From Durusdinium trenchii (lineage: Eukaryota > Sar > Dinophyceae > Suessiales > Symbiodiniaceae): 64,000 bases of DNA. Positions 41,100 through 53,850 of this stretch are shown here, piece by piece (positions within the stretch are counted from its first letter, which is position 1; each line of letters starts with the position of its first letter). The notes beneath the pieces were generated by a model. It saw only the letters and a list, made by a program, of their open reading frames with translations, was not told where the DNA came from and ran no database searches. A program made the position numbers and the translations under genes. The stretch is taken from positions 579,689 to 643,688 of the forward strand of contig CAXAMN010025339.1 in assembly GCA_963970005.1 (NCBI GenBank). Reading direction: 5' to 3'.

Positions 41100-43950
41100 C
41101 CCGACACACGCGCACCAAAGGGTAGAGTGTTGGATCACAGAATCACAGCTGAACGAAGAACATGCAAGAGAACCTAATGACACTGCGCGTTAACGCCCAA
41201 GCCAACCCAAGCTCTGAGCACAATGCCCTGTCTGGATTGTGTCATCTGTCGATGCCCATAGTTTGCCATGAAACTGGCAGCAGTGGATTGATCTTTCAAT
41301 AAAATAGTGACTAGCCGAGCCTCCAGGCACCCTGAGACATACCTTAAAATGTTTGTGCTGAATATGATATTTAAACTCCACCCAAAGAACTCCGCCTCCC
41401 GCACTCTTGGTACTTTGCCCCTCTTGAACTTCATAGCATCCTGGTTTGCAAAGCAAAAGCACGCCTGATGATGGTCACTTGGGTTGCAAAGTAGTTCCGG
41501 CAGTCCAAATGCCAAGGCTTTGAGACCAAACTACGATGCACTTCTGATACATGTCATGGACCTGTAGGATTTGATGAACTAAACCGAATGAATCTATGTG
41601 ATGCTTTGCATCTCTGATAGCACTATCACATGGACATATATCATATATGGCATTAGTGACAGTGATCTTCCCACTCCTGTGGGGGTGCATTTGCATCCTT
41701 CGGAGTGACCTGTCTGCACAGGCCGTGGACATGGGCGCATGCGGCGCAATCGGCCCAAAATTTGCCAGTTGCTCAGATTTCAAACATGTGAGAAAGACAC
41801 ATAAATAAGAGTATCCGAGTATCATGTTTTCCATCTCAAAAGAAATGCTGGGGGAGTACAGATCAAAGCGGGTCCACACCTGGGGCTTGGCTCAAAAAGA
41901 CATATACGCTCAGCGGGAGTCGAAAGTGGGGGGGGGGCTTCCGAGAGTACATGGCAGAGCAAAAAGGGAGGGGTCGCTCCGAATATTCCCTTCATTGTGA
42001 AACCAATAGATTTTGACCATCGCCGAGGCCAAGACTGGTGCTCCGGACCTTGCTTTTTGCAGTGGCAGAAGTCAAGGATTGACAAAGAGGAAGCACAGCA
42101 CTGCAAAAATGCACAAATGCTTTGGAACTCAGCTGTCACAGGTCACAATCAATCCTCACCCTGAATAGATTTAAATGTAGAACAAATAGAGCCTACGAAG
42201 CCCATGTATATACATCCATCTGCTCTCCGGGTCAGAAAAGGGAGAGAGCCTACAGAAAGAATTTCAACGCTGGGATTCTGTAGAGCTTTCCTCACCACCT
42301 TGCGTCCCGTAATTGTGCAGCGGTACCGGTCAAGCACGTCCTTCTCGCGTGCCTTGTGCGGTGTGATGTGAGGGTGAATCCCACCATCATCAGTTACGTT
42401 AGGCCCCCACTGGGAGCGAGCTGGCGGGAACCACTGGCCCACTTCTTAGTCATTCATAGCGTCCTTGCTACTAGTAGCGATGCCCGGTACGGGTACGGTG
42501 GCTAGCATGACTGCGACAAATCTCTCACCCACCAATGTGGGAGCATGGCATACGATGCTCTGTGCACAGGGATGCACCATGCCATATAAATGTCACACCC
42601 AGCTGGCAAAGCTATATTGTATGGAATTGTATGGAATATGTCCTGCATTGGGATGATTTCAGGGTTCAATGATTCAATGGATGTTCAATGTAGGTATGTG
42701 TTCCATGCATGGCGGGCTTGGGGTATGATGGCATTCATAATCGTGATACTCTTGGATCCAAGACATCCAAGACATCCAAGACCTGGATCTTCTCCAAGAT
42801 CATCGAGAGGATCCACAATGGGTGATTTTTTCCATGGATCCACCATTACTGAAGCACCTGCACTCGGTCGACCGCCGAGTTCCCGAGCCACCGCGGTCTG
42901 GATCTGGGCATTGGCGGCCGAGACCTCAAGTTTGGATGCTCAAGAATGATACAAGTAAGAGCGATGGCCTCCAACATAAAGGAATGACTCTTGGTTACAA
43001 TGTGTGGCCTCAAGATGATAAAGGATGATAAAGGAAGTATCTCACGGATGGTCTCAAATGAGGCTCTGGGGATGTGTGGCACGGATGATGCAAGAGATGA
43101 GTGATGAGTGCGCACGGATGCTAGTTGATGGATGTGTCAAAAGTATTCAAAAGTAGGGAACCCTGACCCTTAGCAACAGAGTTTCTTGACAAGCATCTTC
43201 CAATCATGTCAAATCGCATGCTAAGATCGTCAAAGACACCCTCCAAAGTTGATCCGTTTATATAATCATAATCACAAGAAAGCGAGGACTTCAGAATTCT
43301 GAAGAGGACTCGAGGAACAAATCTGTGGGGGACTCACATCGCGCACCGGCCTCCTTTAAGGCTCTTGTCAACTCCACATCCTGTGCACCCTGGCTGTACT
43401 CTGCTCACTTACTTTACTTGCACAAAAGGACAAAATCTCAGAATTCAGCATAGATGAAAGCTGTGATTGTCTAAAAGAAAAACTGGCCTGTGACCCAGAT
43501 TCTACTATGATACTATGTTTCAGTTTAGTTGAAAGAGCATCTCTTCTTTGGTCTGAACATGTCTGAACACTTTGCTTCGAGTATCTGATATGAACACTTG
43601 GCTTGAGTATTTGCGTGCTTCTGATAAGATTGATAAGACAAGGCCAGCAGGACATCCGGGACTTTTTGCGATCTCAGCATGGATCTCATCTCCACCATCT
43701 GGCTGCTCAGCTCCTGCCAATCGGTTCTCTTTCCCATCCACGGCTTGAAAAACTCATGACATTATAGTGAGAGAACATCCTGAATCATCCTGATCTGTTC
43801 CCTTTGACGTGCAAGTTCAGTTGCCGCATCTCAAATAACACCAACCATGACTCTGATGCTCCTGCAGTTGGTCCTCCAGGTGCTTCTGGGATCTTTGTCC
43901 CACAGCCTGCTTTGACCCAGGAATTTCTATTTCATCTGCTGAGCCTATGT
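41100..43950. other. Region with no firm gene
   Basis: Short overlapping ORFs only. Repeats include ATCCAAGAC-like words in tandem at 42756-42782 and GATGATAAAG words at 43012-43034. Minus 41840-42130 and 43368-43740 are open but have no domain. Confidence 0.4.
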
Positions 43951-43966
43951 GGCATCCTTAAAGGAA

Positions 43967-44594
43967 TCAATTTAAGGACAAAGTTGTCCATGCAAATCTG
44001 CTTGGTCCCCGGGTCCCCGTCCATTGTGGCCTGAAAACGCCTAGCCATAGGCTTTGGGAAAAACTACACCCTTCAAAAGGGCAAGTCTTGAAGCTAGATG
44101 AAGCCCATAGCTTGCAGACCTCTTCCGTCAAGTACTCATCTTTGAGATCATATCGGCACCTCGTGTGCAAAACCATCGGTGAGCTGCTCTACCTGCCACT
44201 CAGAAAGAACAAATGGACGATGTGTGAAACGGTGAGCAAAATGCGAGAAGTCAAACATGTCAGAATTCAGAAGTTCACAAAGTTCAATGATGAGCTTCTT
44301 ATGGAATTAATCTGATATTACGAATTTACATTGTTTCAGGATATTTTATAAACACAATACACACCATGATTTGAGCGCCCATCTGTCGCATGCATTTCTG
44401 GTCCTTTGCAGGGAAGAGTACAAAGCCGTGTCCCGTGACTCCGTTGTTACTGTGGCATGAAACTTGAGGCTGGCCGCCTTGACTCGCTCACCTTCCATCA
44501 GGGCCTTCCATGAGCCATCTTGCAGTCTTTCGAATTGATCAAACAAAGCTTGACGTATGTGAAAAAACCATCTGAACAGTCCGCGGTGGTTCAT
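43967..44594 (-). CDS. Candidate exons of an unknown gene
   Basis: Minus-strand segments at 44350-44570 (DGSWKALMEGERVKAASLKF) and 44080-44160 (RYDLKDEYLTEEVCKLWASS), then about 43985-44035 (MDGDPGTKQICMDNFVLKLI in a third frame), have coding-like composition in sequence order. No family is recognised. Confidence 0.35.
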
Positions 44595-44709
44595 TCATGT
44601 CCAAGTTTCAAGGAGACACGATGGTTCACCCAACAAGTCTCTTTCAGAAACCGGTCTTGGTTGTGTTCATGTTCTTTCGATGTCTTAGTCCTATCTGTTC
44701 CTTTTTTCT

Positions 44710-44820
44710 TTAGCCCCCTCTTGCTTAATTATATAAGTAGGCCCCTACCTTTTTTCCAGCAAGGGGCGGAGCTTCCTTGACGAAGCGCTCTCACTAATGA
44801 TTTGGTTCCTAGATTTTTGG
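44710..44820 (+). repeat. 5'-truncated copy of the LINE 3' end
   Basis: GGAGCTTCCTTGACGAAGCG, then CTCTCACTAATGATTTGG and TTCCTAGATTTTTGG, match the LINE 3' end at 40.44-40.49 kb. It is preceded by TTAATTATATAAGTAGGC, also found before the copy at 54.7 kb. Confidence 0.75.
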
Positions 44821-45516
44821 CTGGAGGCCAGAAGCAGTACACTTCACTGCAGGGCATTCTGTTGTTGGCCAGCAAATAATATTCAGAACTTCAAAGCCAT
44901 ACAGCAAGTGAAACAATTATGCAGAAGCCTCTGTTTGAAAGAACGGGAAAATGCCAAAGGTCATTTCCCGGGCTTGTGCTGTTGGAATCAAGATATCATA
45001 GGCAAAGCAAGCTATCAACCAAAAATGTGTCTTCCCCTTGCGCTGCCAAGCACCACCTGTGGGTTTTTTGGCCCAAACCGTTTCGCATCGACCGCTGATC
45101 GCATCGCCAAAATCACCAACCTTCAGTGCAGCTGCCCGGTTTGACAGCTTTACCTCGGCCTGCCAACGTCAAAGCCATGGAATCTGAGAGCCGTTAACCA
45201 GGCTATGGCTGTGGCAGCGTGGATTGAAAGTCAAACGCATAGGTATGCTCAAAACCACCTCCCAAATCCAAGATTGGCCTTGGTCAATTGGTCCACTCCG
45301 CCCTGTATGTATCTATGCAGCTTAAAACAAACGACAGTCCTCCAACCTCCCATCCGACATAACCACACATATCTTCAGACCAACCACCTCTAACCCGCCT
45401 CCTGTGCCGATCTGATCTGCTGCTGCAAAACCTCATTGACAGGCAAACGGGTGAAGTGTCAATAGCTTTCCACCCAAGCCAGCAAAGCCTATATGAAGCA
45501 TATCAAATTCTTTTCA

Positions 45517-47320
45517 TCATCTTATCCTTCGGAGCAGAGAAAACTCCTTACCTACCCACTCTAGCTGTTCCTTCAAATGAAGGACACATTCGACTCCCAG
45601 GGCAAATTCGCCATTGCCCCGCACGCCTTGTCCGCTTGGGCCGCTTCCTCGGCTGTGAGCTTTTGCCTTTGGAGCAGCTCTTGGCCTGGGGCGCCGACCG
45701 GCCACATGGCCACACTCCCATGGGAGACCCAGTCGGAAGGGTATTGGTCAAAAATCGATGGACACACACCAAAGAGCCTCCAATAGTGTATGCGTGCTTA
45801 CGTAATGTCACAGGGGTCGGGCAATCAGTTTGTACTGAGTGTTGTGGGTATGTAAGGGATCGCAAGGGTACATAATATGGTTTCTGGACTGACTTGATCA
45901 AGATCATCTTGCCACTGTCTACACTTAAGCACAATGTGGACACTTTTAGAGCTGTTGAATCTACATAGATCTTGAACTGGGGCAGTCGCTGCACAGAGTC
46001 AGACCCAACATTTTTTGCATTCAAAAGGGGTCCCTTTAGGACAATGACAATGGTCTTGTCTACTACAGCAAGGCAAAACAAAAGATCAAATCTAGGGTTC
46101 CTGGCGATCTATATTTGCAGCTTCAAGCTGCAGCCGCTCCTGGTTGAATTTGGCCTCGTGCAAAAAATAGATGTTGCCAAATCAAATCCATGTGCGACTG
46201 CAATCAGCAAGCCATGGCCTCTAGCTCGTTGGCGGCAAGATTGGCCTTCAGAGCTTTGTTGCTGAGACGGCTACACAGTTGGTTGTGTATAGTGTATGCC
46301 GAATGCAGCTGCAAAAGAAATGCGCCGTGGTTTCCAAGTCTAGGAAAATGTCTGCAAAACACAAGTTTACTATCAGCACAATAAGCCAGGGAAGGTTGCT
46401 CAAGGATGCCAGCCTTGGCAAGCTGCTCTTGCAATTTCTGTGTGCCCTTCTCAAGGCTTTCCTGTGAGGTAAAGTCCAGTCCAGGCGAAGGCAAGTCCAG
46501 CCGTATCTACAAAACACCTCCTCAACTCCGTAATCCTCTTGGGTTTGACAAAACGTACGTACACGTACAAGCGATCTTAAGCGATATTCGGTACCCCTGC
46601 ACTTGTCTTGACGGCTTCCTAGAGCTACCATTGTTACCATCTCCAACGATACTTTCCGAGGATTCCCGGATGCCCCACACTCTCTTGGATACCACAATCC
46701 CCGTCGGATCCCAGACGTGTTGCGCAGTGGATCCCGCTTTTGAATCCCGGCCCGTTGAAAGCTCCTTGTCTTTCATGAGGCGGTCAACAAACGTCCTGTC
46801 CGCCTGAAATTGTGTGATGGCATTTTGAATCTTAAGGCCACAAAGATCCAGAAGAGGAAACAATCTCACCTTAAGCCTTCATCCAATTCTGCTTAAACGT
46901 GAGAAGTGTTTGAGCCCCTGCTCCTGGCAAGAACTTTGAGCCTGAGCCAAGCTAGGCGCAACATCCACTTCTTCACCCTCCCCTTCGGGCCTGTTGTTGG
47001 GATGGTGATCGAATGTCCTGCCAGCAAATTTAACTGCCATCTGCCCGAGTTTCCTGATTTGTTCCACACTGCTGCTGTTACCTCCAAGTGTTCTTGCTCA
47101 CAGTGTGTTGGCCAGATGTTCCGGCTTGCAATATGATTTTTGGATCATGGTTTGGTATGAATGTAACCCTGACTGTACAATTCTGGGGCTGTCAGCAAGT
47201 GCGTTTGTTTTTCGCCCCACCTCTTGCGCTTGCAGTTGCATGTACCTGGCCTCAAAGTCGTTCGCCTCACAGGGTCGTTCGTTCCACCAATCAGCCTTTC
47301 CACTTAGGATCACAATCTCA
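45517..47320 (-). CDS. Multi-exon gene of unknown function
   Basis: Six minus-strand segments have convincing protein composition and follow each other: 47110-47300 (GKADWWNERPCEANDFEARY), 46900-47060 (IRKLGQMAVKFAGRTFDHH), 46560-46830 (FQADRTFVDRLMKDKELSTG), 46210-46480 (SLEKGTQKLQEQLAKAGILE), 45850-46080 (VIVLKGPLLNAKNVGSDSVQ) and 45575-45770 (EAAQADKACGAMANLPWESN). Frames differ, as expected with introns. Charged helices are frequent. I recognise no domain; the gene could also be two neighbours. It is on the same strand as the kinase and phosphatase. Confidence 0.5.
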
Positions 47321-47826
47321 TGGGCGAAAGAAACACACTTATGTCAAAGATTCAAAAACATCCACCTGCAATAAATGTAATTAGTGGACATTCCTTTGTC
47401 GATTGAAACACTTGCGTGAACAATCTGATAAACCGGGACAAAACCAAGCTGGGTTGCCATATCTTGGATGGTCGCTAATGGTCGCTCATGATTGCTTCCC
47501 AACTCAGGTTTGACACCAGAAAGCCGCTCGTCTGCACGGTGCCCCTGGGACTCTCACGCGACGCGTCTGCTCTTGAATCTTTGCCTCCAACCGGCTCGTT
47601 GTGTTGGACCGACAACACACATGGCCAATATTTTTGTGTCTGTGTGTGTGCTCACCTCCGTCTCCATGAGTTTTCCTTGAATTTTAAATTAAAGCAGGGG
47701 CGTACAGTTTATCATACCTACCGTACGCAATGAAGCTATGGTATGACGAGGGACGGGTGGACTGATCCACCTGTTGTACCTGCTTTTACTCGATTGCGCG
47801 ATTCCCATGTCTCACCACAAACATGA

Positions 47827-48297
47827 GGCAGGGTTCGTCGGCAGACTTGTCTGTCGGTCCCCTTTCTTTTTGGAGCGATTCGTCAGTCTCGCTCCGTAGA
47901 ACAGGAGGCTCTTTTTCCTTTTCTATCTAAAACAGGAGGCCTTTTCCTTTTTATCTTACCTACTTAGGGCGATTCACTTGTCTCGCTCAATTGTGGAACA
48001 AACCCTACCTCTACCTACTGGAGATGGAACGTAAACTGGTAGAGCTGGCCTCCAACCTGGTGCCATGGCCCCCAATGTACTAGCGATGACCTCCAACCAT
48101 GCCGTTTTCAGCGAGTCAAGTGCTAAGTATTCACTGGAGCTGCCGGATTTTTGCTTCAATGAATGTTACTGTTGTTTAAACAATTCTGTTCAGCTGACGA
48201 TTCACCGTGCCGTTATGTGCCGTTCCCAACGGGTCAAGTGCTAAGTATTCACTGGAGACCATTCAACCTAATGTTCCTTCATTGGAACTATGAATCT
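47827..48297 (+). repeat. Direct repeat, left copy (about 470 bp)
   Basis: Nearly identical to 48994-49465, offset 1168 bases; both encode the same 61-codon minus frame. Lower similarity extends left to about 47,650. It contains the TAGCGATGACCTCCAACC relative of a dispersed repeat, and two copies of GTCAAGTGCTAAGTATTC. Confidence 0.92.
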
Positions 48298-48599
48298 ATA
48301 CAAGTGTGACCAGCTGCATCTTCCCACTTGGGTGCGCAGTGTGATCCCCGCAAGGGGCGCAGCTTTCAATTCTGAATCCTTTCCGAATAGCATGCATGCA
48401 TCGGAAGCCATTTGCTGAAGCTTTGCATTCTATCAGGAACGCTTGAAATTCTACTGACGAGCCCACGTCGATTCACCACTGAATGAACCGTATCAGTCAA
48501 GGGCTAAGTATTCACTGGATTTGCGTTCTTTCTTTCTCTCTTTTCTTTGTTTCCTCTTTCTAGGCTTTCGTTCATTGCAAAAGGCCTTTGAAGTGTTTT

Positions 48600-48815
48600 T
48601 GAGTCTGAGGTTTTTTGAGTCGTGGGTATGTTCTAGAACCTAAGTAATGCCCAAGCTGTCTACTGCAGGCTAGGTGTAGGTGAGGATTTTTGAGCCGCGG
48701 GTAATTCCTAGAACCTAAGTAATGTCAAAGCTGTCTACTGCGTTGTTTCCGAGTGCATTAGGAGCTTTTCTAGAACCTACGTAGTACCAACGCTGTCTCC
48801 TGCGTTGTTTTCTTC
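48600..48815 (+). repeat. Three tandem units with TTCTAGAACCTA core
   Basis: Between the direct repeats, TTCTAGAACCTAAGTAATG (or a variant) followed by GCTGTCTACTGCGTTG recurs three times, near 48632, 48697 and 48767, about 65-70 bases apart. Confidence 0.8.
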
Positions 48816-48993
48816 TTTAAAGCGAGAGTGCGCCGCCATGCGGGAACTTGTGTGTGTTCACCTCCGTCTCCAGGAGTTCTCCTTGAGTTTCAAACTCATA
48901 GCAGGGGCGTACGGCTCGTCATACGCAAACTGATCATCCACCTGTACCTGCTTCCTCTATTGGGCGACTCTCATGTCTCGCCCGCAAACAGGA

Positions 48994-49465
48994 GGCAGGG
49001 TTCGTCGGCAGACTTGTCTGTCCGTTCCCTTTCTTTTTGGAGCGATTCGTCAGTCTCGCTCCCTAGAACAGGAGGCTCTTTTTCCTTTTCCTATCTAAAA
49101 CAGGAGGCCTTTTCCTTTTTATCTTACCTACTTAGGGCGATTCACTTGTCTCGCTCAATTGTGGAACAAACCCTACCTCTACCTACTGGAGATGGAACGT
49201 AAACTGGTAGAGCTGGCCTCCAACCTGGTGCCATGGCCCCCAATGTACTAGCGATGACCTCCAACCATGCCGTTTTCAGCGAGTCAAGTGCTAAGTATTC
49301 ACTGGAGCTGCCGGATTTTTGCTTCAATGAATGTTACTGTTGTTTAAACAATTCTGTTCAGCTGACGATTCACCGTGCCGTTATGTGCCGTTCCCAACGG
49401 GTCAAGTGCTAAGTATTCACTGGAGACCACTCAACCTAATGTTCCTTCATTGGAACTATGACTCT
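48994..49465 (+). repeat. Direct repeat, right copy (about 470 bp)
   Basis: Second copy of the 47.83-kb block, with only a few substitutions and a one-base indel. The pair could be long terminal repeats of a small element or a recent duplication. No integrase or polymerase lies between them. Confidence 0.92.
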
Positions 49466-49487
49466 AAGTGTTATTATTGGAGCAATG

Positions 49488-49751
49488 TTAAGTGCTCCTG
49501 TGGCAAACCAGAACATCCAAAACAGAAGATTGTACTTGCAATGAAATAATATGAAGTAGTTGTTCAGCCCCAACTGAGCAATGTATGTACCCCACATGTA
49601 ACAAGTGTGCATCCCATCTCAGGAAATACCAGGAGTACCCTGTCACCGGACCACCACTCAACGTCCCACACAAATTGGCCTCCAGGTCATCTCGGAGGCT
49701 GCGCTTCTCTTGGTTTGCAGAGATCATTTCTTGAATTATGGCCTGCCACAC
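49488..49751 (-). CDS. Candidate exon, unknown function
   Basis: The minus frame begins with a charged helix (QEMISANQEKRSLRDDLEAN) followed by CGTLSGGPVTGYSWYF. The composition is protein-like in the first 50 codons only. No family is recognised. Confidence 0.3.
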   Translation of the reverse strand: MWQAIIQEMISANQEKRSLRDDLEANLCGTLSGGPVTGYSWYFLRWDAHLLHVGYIHCSVGAEQLLHIISLQVQSSVLDVLVCHRST

Positions 49752-50669
49752 GTGTGGTGAGAAGGGTGAAAGGACGAATCATGTGTTGGGTCTCACATCT
49801 GAATGCCTGCACTTAGTCAGCCATGTTGACTTTCCTTTAAGGGCCAAATGTTACTTCTATGACTTCTAATTAGGTGTGCAAGCAAGCCTGCAAACTCAAG
49901 ACCTCATTATCACATTCTGGTTTCAGCATGTGTCAGTGCCGAATTGGAGCCTTAACTTTTCAACCTCTAAGGTATTGGAGGAACAATTCCTCAAAATGCC
50001 TCTTGCACGTCCCTAGCAGCGACGCACTTCTTTGCTTCTTGGTCTGCCTTAGCCAGTACGACCATGGTGACGCTGATTTGGGGAAGTTTTGGAATCCTTG
50101 TAAACACGCCACGCCTTTCCAAGATCTATACAATCATGGAGAAACGGAGAAACCAGTGAGTGGCCTAGGACATGCGCTCTTCCTGTCAAAAGCTTGCGGT
50201 GAGGCCATGCCTAACACACAACCAAGCACACCCGCCTCAAACACTCATAAGCCTACAGCAGTCCGCCTGCAAATTCGTGAGAAGACCTACCTGGACCTGA
50301 ACATGCACAGCACCTCCTGGTCCCAACCAGGGCGGAGTTGAAGCATCAACACTCGGATAACCATGACAGTGACATGTCAACATGTTTTTAAACCTGTTAT
50401 TCGATCGATCTAAGAGGGAACCAGTTGACATGTCAGTTCCCGACCGTCTCCCGCCTACACCAGTCTCCCCACCACACGGCCCTCCGCATCCGAAAGCACG
50501 AGTCTGGGTGCACCAACGCGGGCCTTCTCTTGATACAGCTCTGCCTGTCGGGGCATCGGTGCCTTTTTGGGAAACCGCTGGTGTCTACAGGTGCTTGGGC
50601 AGACTGCATGGCCAACCAGGCTGCACCTGGACGTTTTCCAGCTTCGCATGCAAGCTTCTTTCTGCCTCG

Positions 50670-50900
50670 AAGTGATCAGACATCCACTTGCTCAACCAAA
50701 CGGTTGACAGCGGAGAGTAACTTCTTTTGCTCATCGCCCACGCTGTCTGATGTCTGGGACGGTTGGTTGTCCATGTCATTTTCCGGCCATCGTGGTTGAG
50801 TGATGACATTGCGAAACATGTTCAAACGTTGGTCCTCAAAGCATTGCATGATCTTGGCGTTGATACCTGAGGAACCTCGCCAAAGTACTTCTTCGGTGCA
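50670..50900 (-). CDS. Candidate exon with helical C-terminus
   Basis: One minus frame reads INAKIMQCFEDQRLNMFRNV, then QPRWPENDMDNQPSQTSDSV, then a coiled-coil-like KKLLSAVNRLVEQVDV and a stop near 50,680. The continuous protein-like composition supports a terminal exon. Function unknown. Confidence 0.4.
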
Positions 50901-51194
50901 TATGAGTGGACCCCTCCCAAGGTCTGGGGTGCCCGCTTCTTCTGCGCGGCTGGCTGCCTTGGAAGAACAGGATATTATATATATATATTTATAGAGAGCG
51001 GGTGGTCATGGGGCCTGGGTTTTGGTTTTCCCTAAAATTTTAGGTACATGCTTTAGTGGCAGCCCCTCTCCATATAAACACACATATCTATTCTTGCTCT
51101 CACTCTATATGAACAAATATATTATGGTTTGGAAGCAGCAATCAGTCATTCAGATGGTTTGGAACAAGATAATTAGAAAAGACGCATGCCATAA

Positions 51195-51640
51195 AAGTGG
51201 TTATTTTAACCATTGTCCTCTAGATCTCTGCTTATAATTATGTTTAGATTTGGAAAGATTGTGTATAGACTCTTTTATGTTATAAAAGATTCTTTATAGA
51301 TCTCTGCAGATAATCATGTTTAGATTTAAACAACCATATAGAAACCTTGTATGTTAAAAGCTTTCTTCTAGATTTCTGCGGGCAAGAGCTTGCATTTTCA
51401 AAGCTTTCCTCAGGATCTCTGGGAAAGTAGATATCCCTATATATGTTTTCATGAAAGGAAAGCTCTTGAAAGAAAGACTTATTTATTGATATATAGTATG
51501 TTTCAATTGACATGACCATTTCCAGAGATCCAGAGGAAAGCTTTTGAAAGGAAAGCTTATATATAGTTTTATTGTAGAATTGATCATCCCCAGAGATCTA
51601 GAGGGAAGCTCTTGAATTAGAAGCTTGTACATAAAACATG
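51195..51640. repeat. Degenerate direct and inverted repeats, AGATCTCTGC word
   Basis: TAGATCTCTGCxxATAATxATGTTTAGATTT occurs at about 51220 and 51295. A third relative is at 51368, and inverted relatives (CCAGAGATCxAGAGG with GGAAAGCTxTTGAA) lie at 51525 and 51590. The set is AT-rich and continues into an AGAATTAGAATTA-type tract to about 52,000. No gene is seen. Confidence 0.7.
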
Positions 51641-52235
51641 TTTAATATGTATATATTATCTCCAGTGATTACTGACAATAAATAAATCTAACTATTTACT
51701 TCAAAAAAGAGTTTTAGTCTTGTTCCCAGCACTTCCAGAGCAAAAAATACTGTAAAACACGGGGTTTTGTAGCATGTGTTTTCTTAAACTAAATAGACTA
51801 GAGCTAGAATAGAATTAGGTAGAATTAAATTGGATTTGAGTTAGAGCTAAGATAAAACTGAAGTAAAACCGCATTTTAATAAACTTGTATTGAACTATAA
51901 CTATAGCCTAATTGAAATTAGATGAGATTTGAATTAGAAAGGAATTAGAATTAAAATTAGAAGTTCGCCAGAATAAGATGTAAACGCTTGAGCTATAAGC
52001 ACAGAATTACGCTCGCAAAGATTTCCAACCGTTTCATGTAAAGGACAGAGTGTCCTCGCAACTGCATGTCAAGCTGTTTGGAAATGCAAGTGGCAACCGC
52101 ATTGATACCAGTCAGCAGTTAATGCACTCAGACTTGTATATGGAGATTTGGACAAGGACGAAGGAAGTGTTGAGCTCAGACGGTTTCAGACGTAAGCAAA
52201 AAGAACAGATGCCTTGAGGTGAGAAGTAAGTTCAG

Positions 52236-52660
52236 ATGCTAAACCAAAAAACCTTGAGAAAACACAAAAAACACAAAAACAATTCTGAGAGACTCTTGCT
52301 TGGACCCCCCAAAATCAGAAGAATCAGAAAACCAAAAAACCTTGGGGAAGCCAAAAAAAACAAAAAAAACAATTCTGGGGAAGTCTTGAGGAAAAGGGGG
52401 TCCAGCCAAGAGTCTCTGAGAATTGTTTTTTTGGGTTTTTTTGGTTTTCCCAAGGTTTTTTTGGTTTTTTGGTTTTTCTGATTTTGGGGGGTCCAGCCAA
52501 GAGTCTCTGAGAATTGTTTTTTTGTTTTTTTTGGTTTTCCCAAGGTTTTTTTCTTTTTTTGTTTTTTCTGATTTTGGGGGGTCCAGCCAAGAGTCTCCCA
52601 GAATTGTGTTTTTAGTTTGTTTGTTTTCCCATGGTTTTTGGTTCTTTTTGTTTTTTTCTT
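52236..52660. repeat. Foldback plus tandem repeat, GGGGGGTCCAGCCAAGAGTC unit
   Basis: The unit GGGGGTCCAGCCAAGAGTCT, followed by AATTGTTTTTTT and a T/G-rich run, occurs three times in tandem at about 52395, 52486 and 52577, about 92 bases apart. One reverse-complement copy lies at 52245-52305, so the region can fold into a long stem. ORFs through it are low-complexity and not genes. Confidence 0.9.
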
Positions 52661-53266
52661 ATGTGTTTTTTTATCCTTTATGCATATTTATCAGTGTTTT
52701 TTGGTTTTGATTGTGGCACTGATGCATTTACCTAATATTTATGAACATTTATGGAAAACCAAAACCCAGGCCCCATGGCCACCCCTTCTGTATTTATAAT
52801 TATATACATATATATAGAAGATTCATGTTCCATCGATTTTCCATGTCAATGGATTAGATGATTGAGACCAGACTGGTGGTGCGCTTGACGCGTGGATACG
52901 TGCCTTGACCAGACTAAGCACGCGGCGGCTTGGAGCTTCCTTAGGACTGCAAATTAGGCATTCTATGTGAGAAGTCAATCAAGTCCTCATGTCCTGCTTG
53001 TATAATTGCATAACTCATAACACATGTTCCTCTTGGACTCAGCCTACCAGGCCTAGCAGTGCATGCGCATCAGAAAGTCATGAACTGAATCGTTTGGTGA
53101 CCAGGAGCCAACCAACATGAGCTGTGCCGTTTCTCATGTGCCTGTGTGGAGTGTGTACCTAATCACCTCATGCCAAGGCACACCGCCCGAAAGCCATCAT
53201 ACGCAAGAGCACCCCCAAGTCTGAACCCAGAGAAGCTCATGGTTGTTTTGTACCTGATGTGCTACC

Positions 53267-53764
53267 TTGCAAACAGTCTCTCACACCAAGTGGGGCTTAT
53301 CCACGCTACGCTATTATAGATCGTTTGATTCTTTTCACCAGCAGCAGTCGTTAAGCTCTGTTTACCTACCCTGCAACAAACTAGCAACTAGTCCCTTTGC
53401 TTTCATCGTCCAAGCGGCTTCATCTCTTCCCGAAGCTCCCTGCTCACGACAGCCTCAGGATGATGATGAAGCTAGCCAGCTAGGACCAGCTGGGATGGGA
53501 AGTCCGGGGAGTACGCATCTTCAACATTTGACAGTGTCGATTCCAATGTTGATCCAACTGATCCAGAACCAGACAATACAAAGGCCTCGGAAGATTGCTC
53601 TCTATCAAAACCAGATTCTCTCTACGGTAGAGACCATCAAGAATCTCCTAAACGCACAGCTGCGCCGACGCCCATTTGACTTCTTGTGCTGCTTGCTGCA
53701 TCCGGCTGCCTGGCGAGCACAATTGCCCAGGGGGATGTGCACGCCCCCAGTGGCTAGTGACTAG
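53267..53764 (+). other. Plus-strand open frame, doubtful
   Basis: A 165-codon frame on the strand opposite to most exons. A second plus frame in the same place is acidic and Ser/Pro-rich (DSNVDPTDPEPDNTKASED). Neither shows a domain. It may be a real plus-strand exon or chance. Confidence 0.2.
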
Positions 53765-53850
53765 TGATGGTGGTGGTGATGGCCGAACTTCCCTTCGTCT
53801 TTGAACAGGAGAAAGCAAACAATAACATCAATAACAGAGGTGCAACTTGA

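Noticed and set aside
47974-48159. 61-codon ORF found twice (also 49142-49327) as a conserved gene.
   Set aside because: The identity comes from the recent direct repeat, not from selection on a protein.
52232-52710. Lys- or Phe-rich ORFs on both strands.
   Set aside because: They are produced by the A/C- and T/G-rich foldback repeat.
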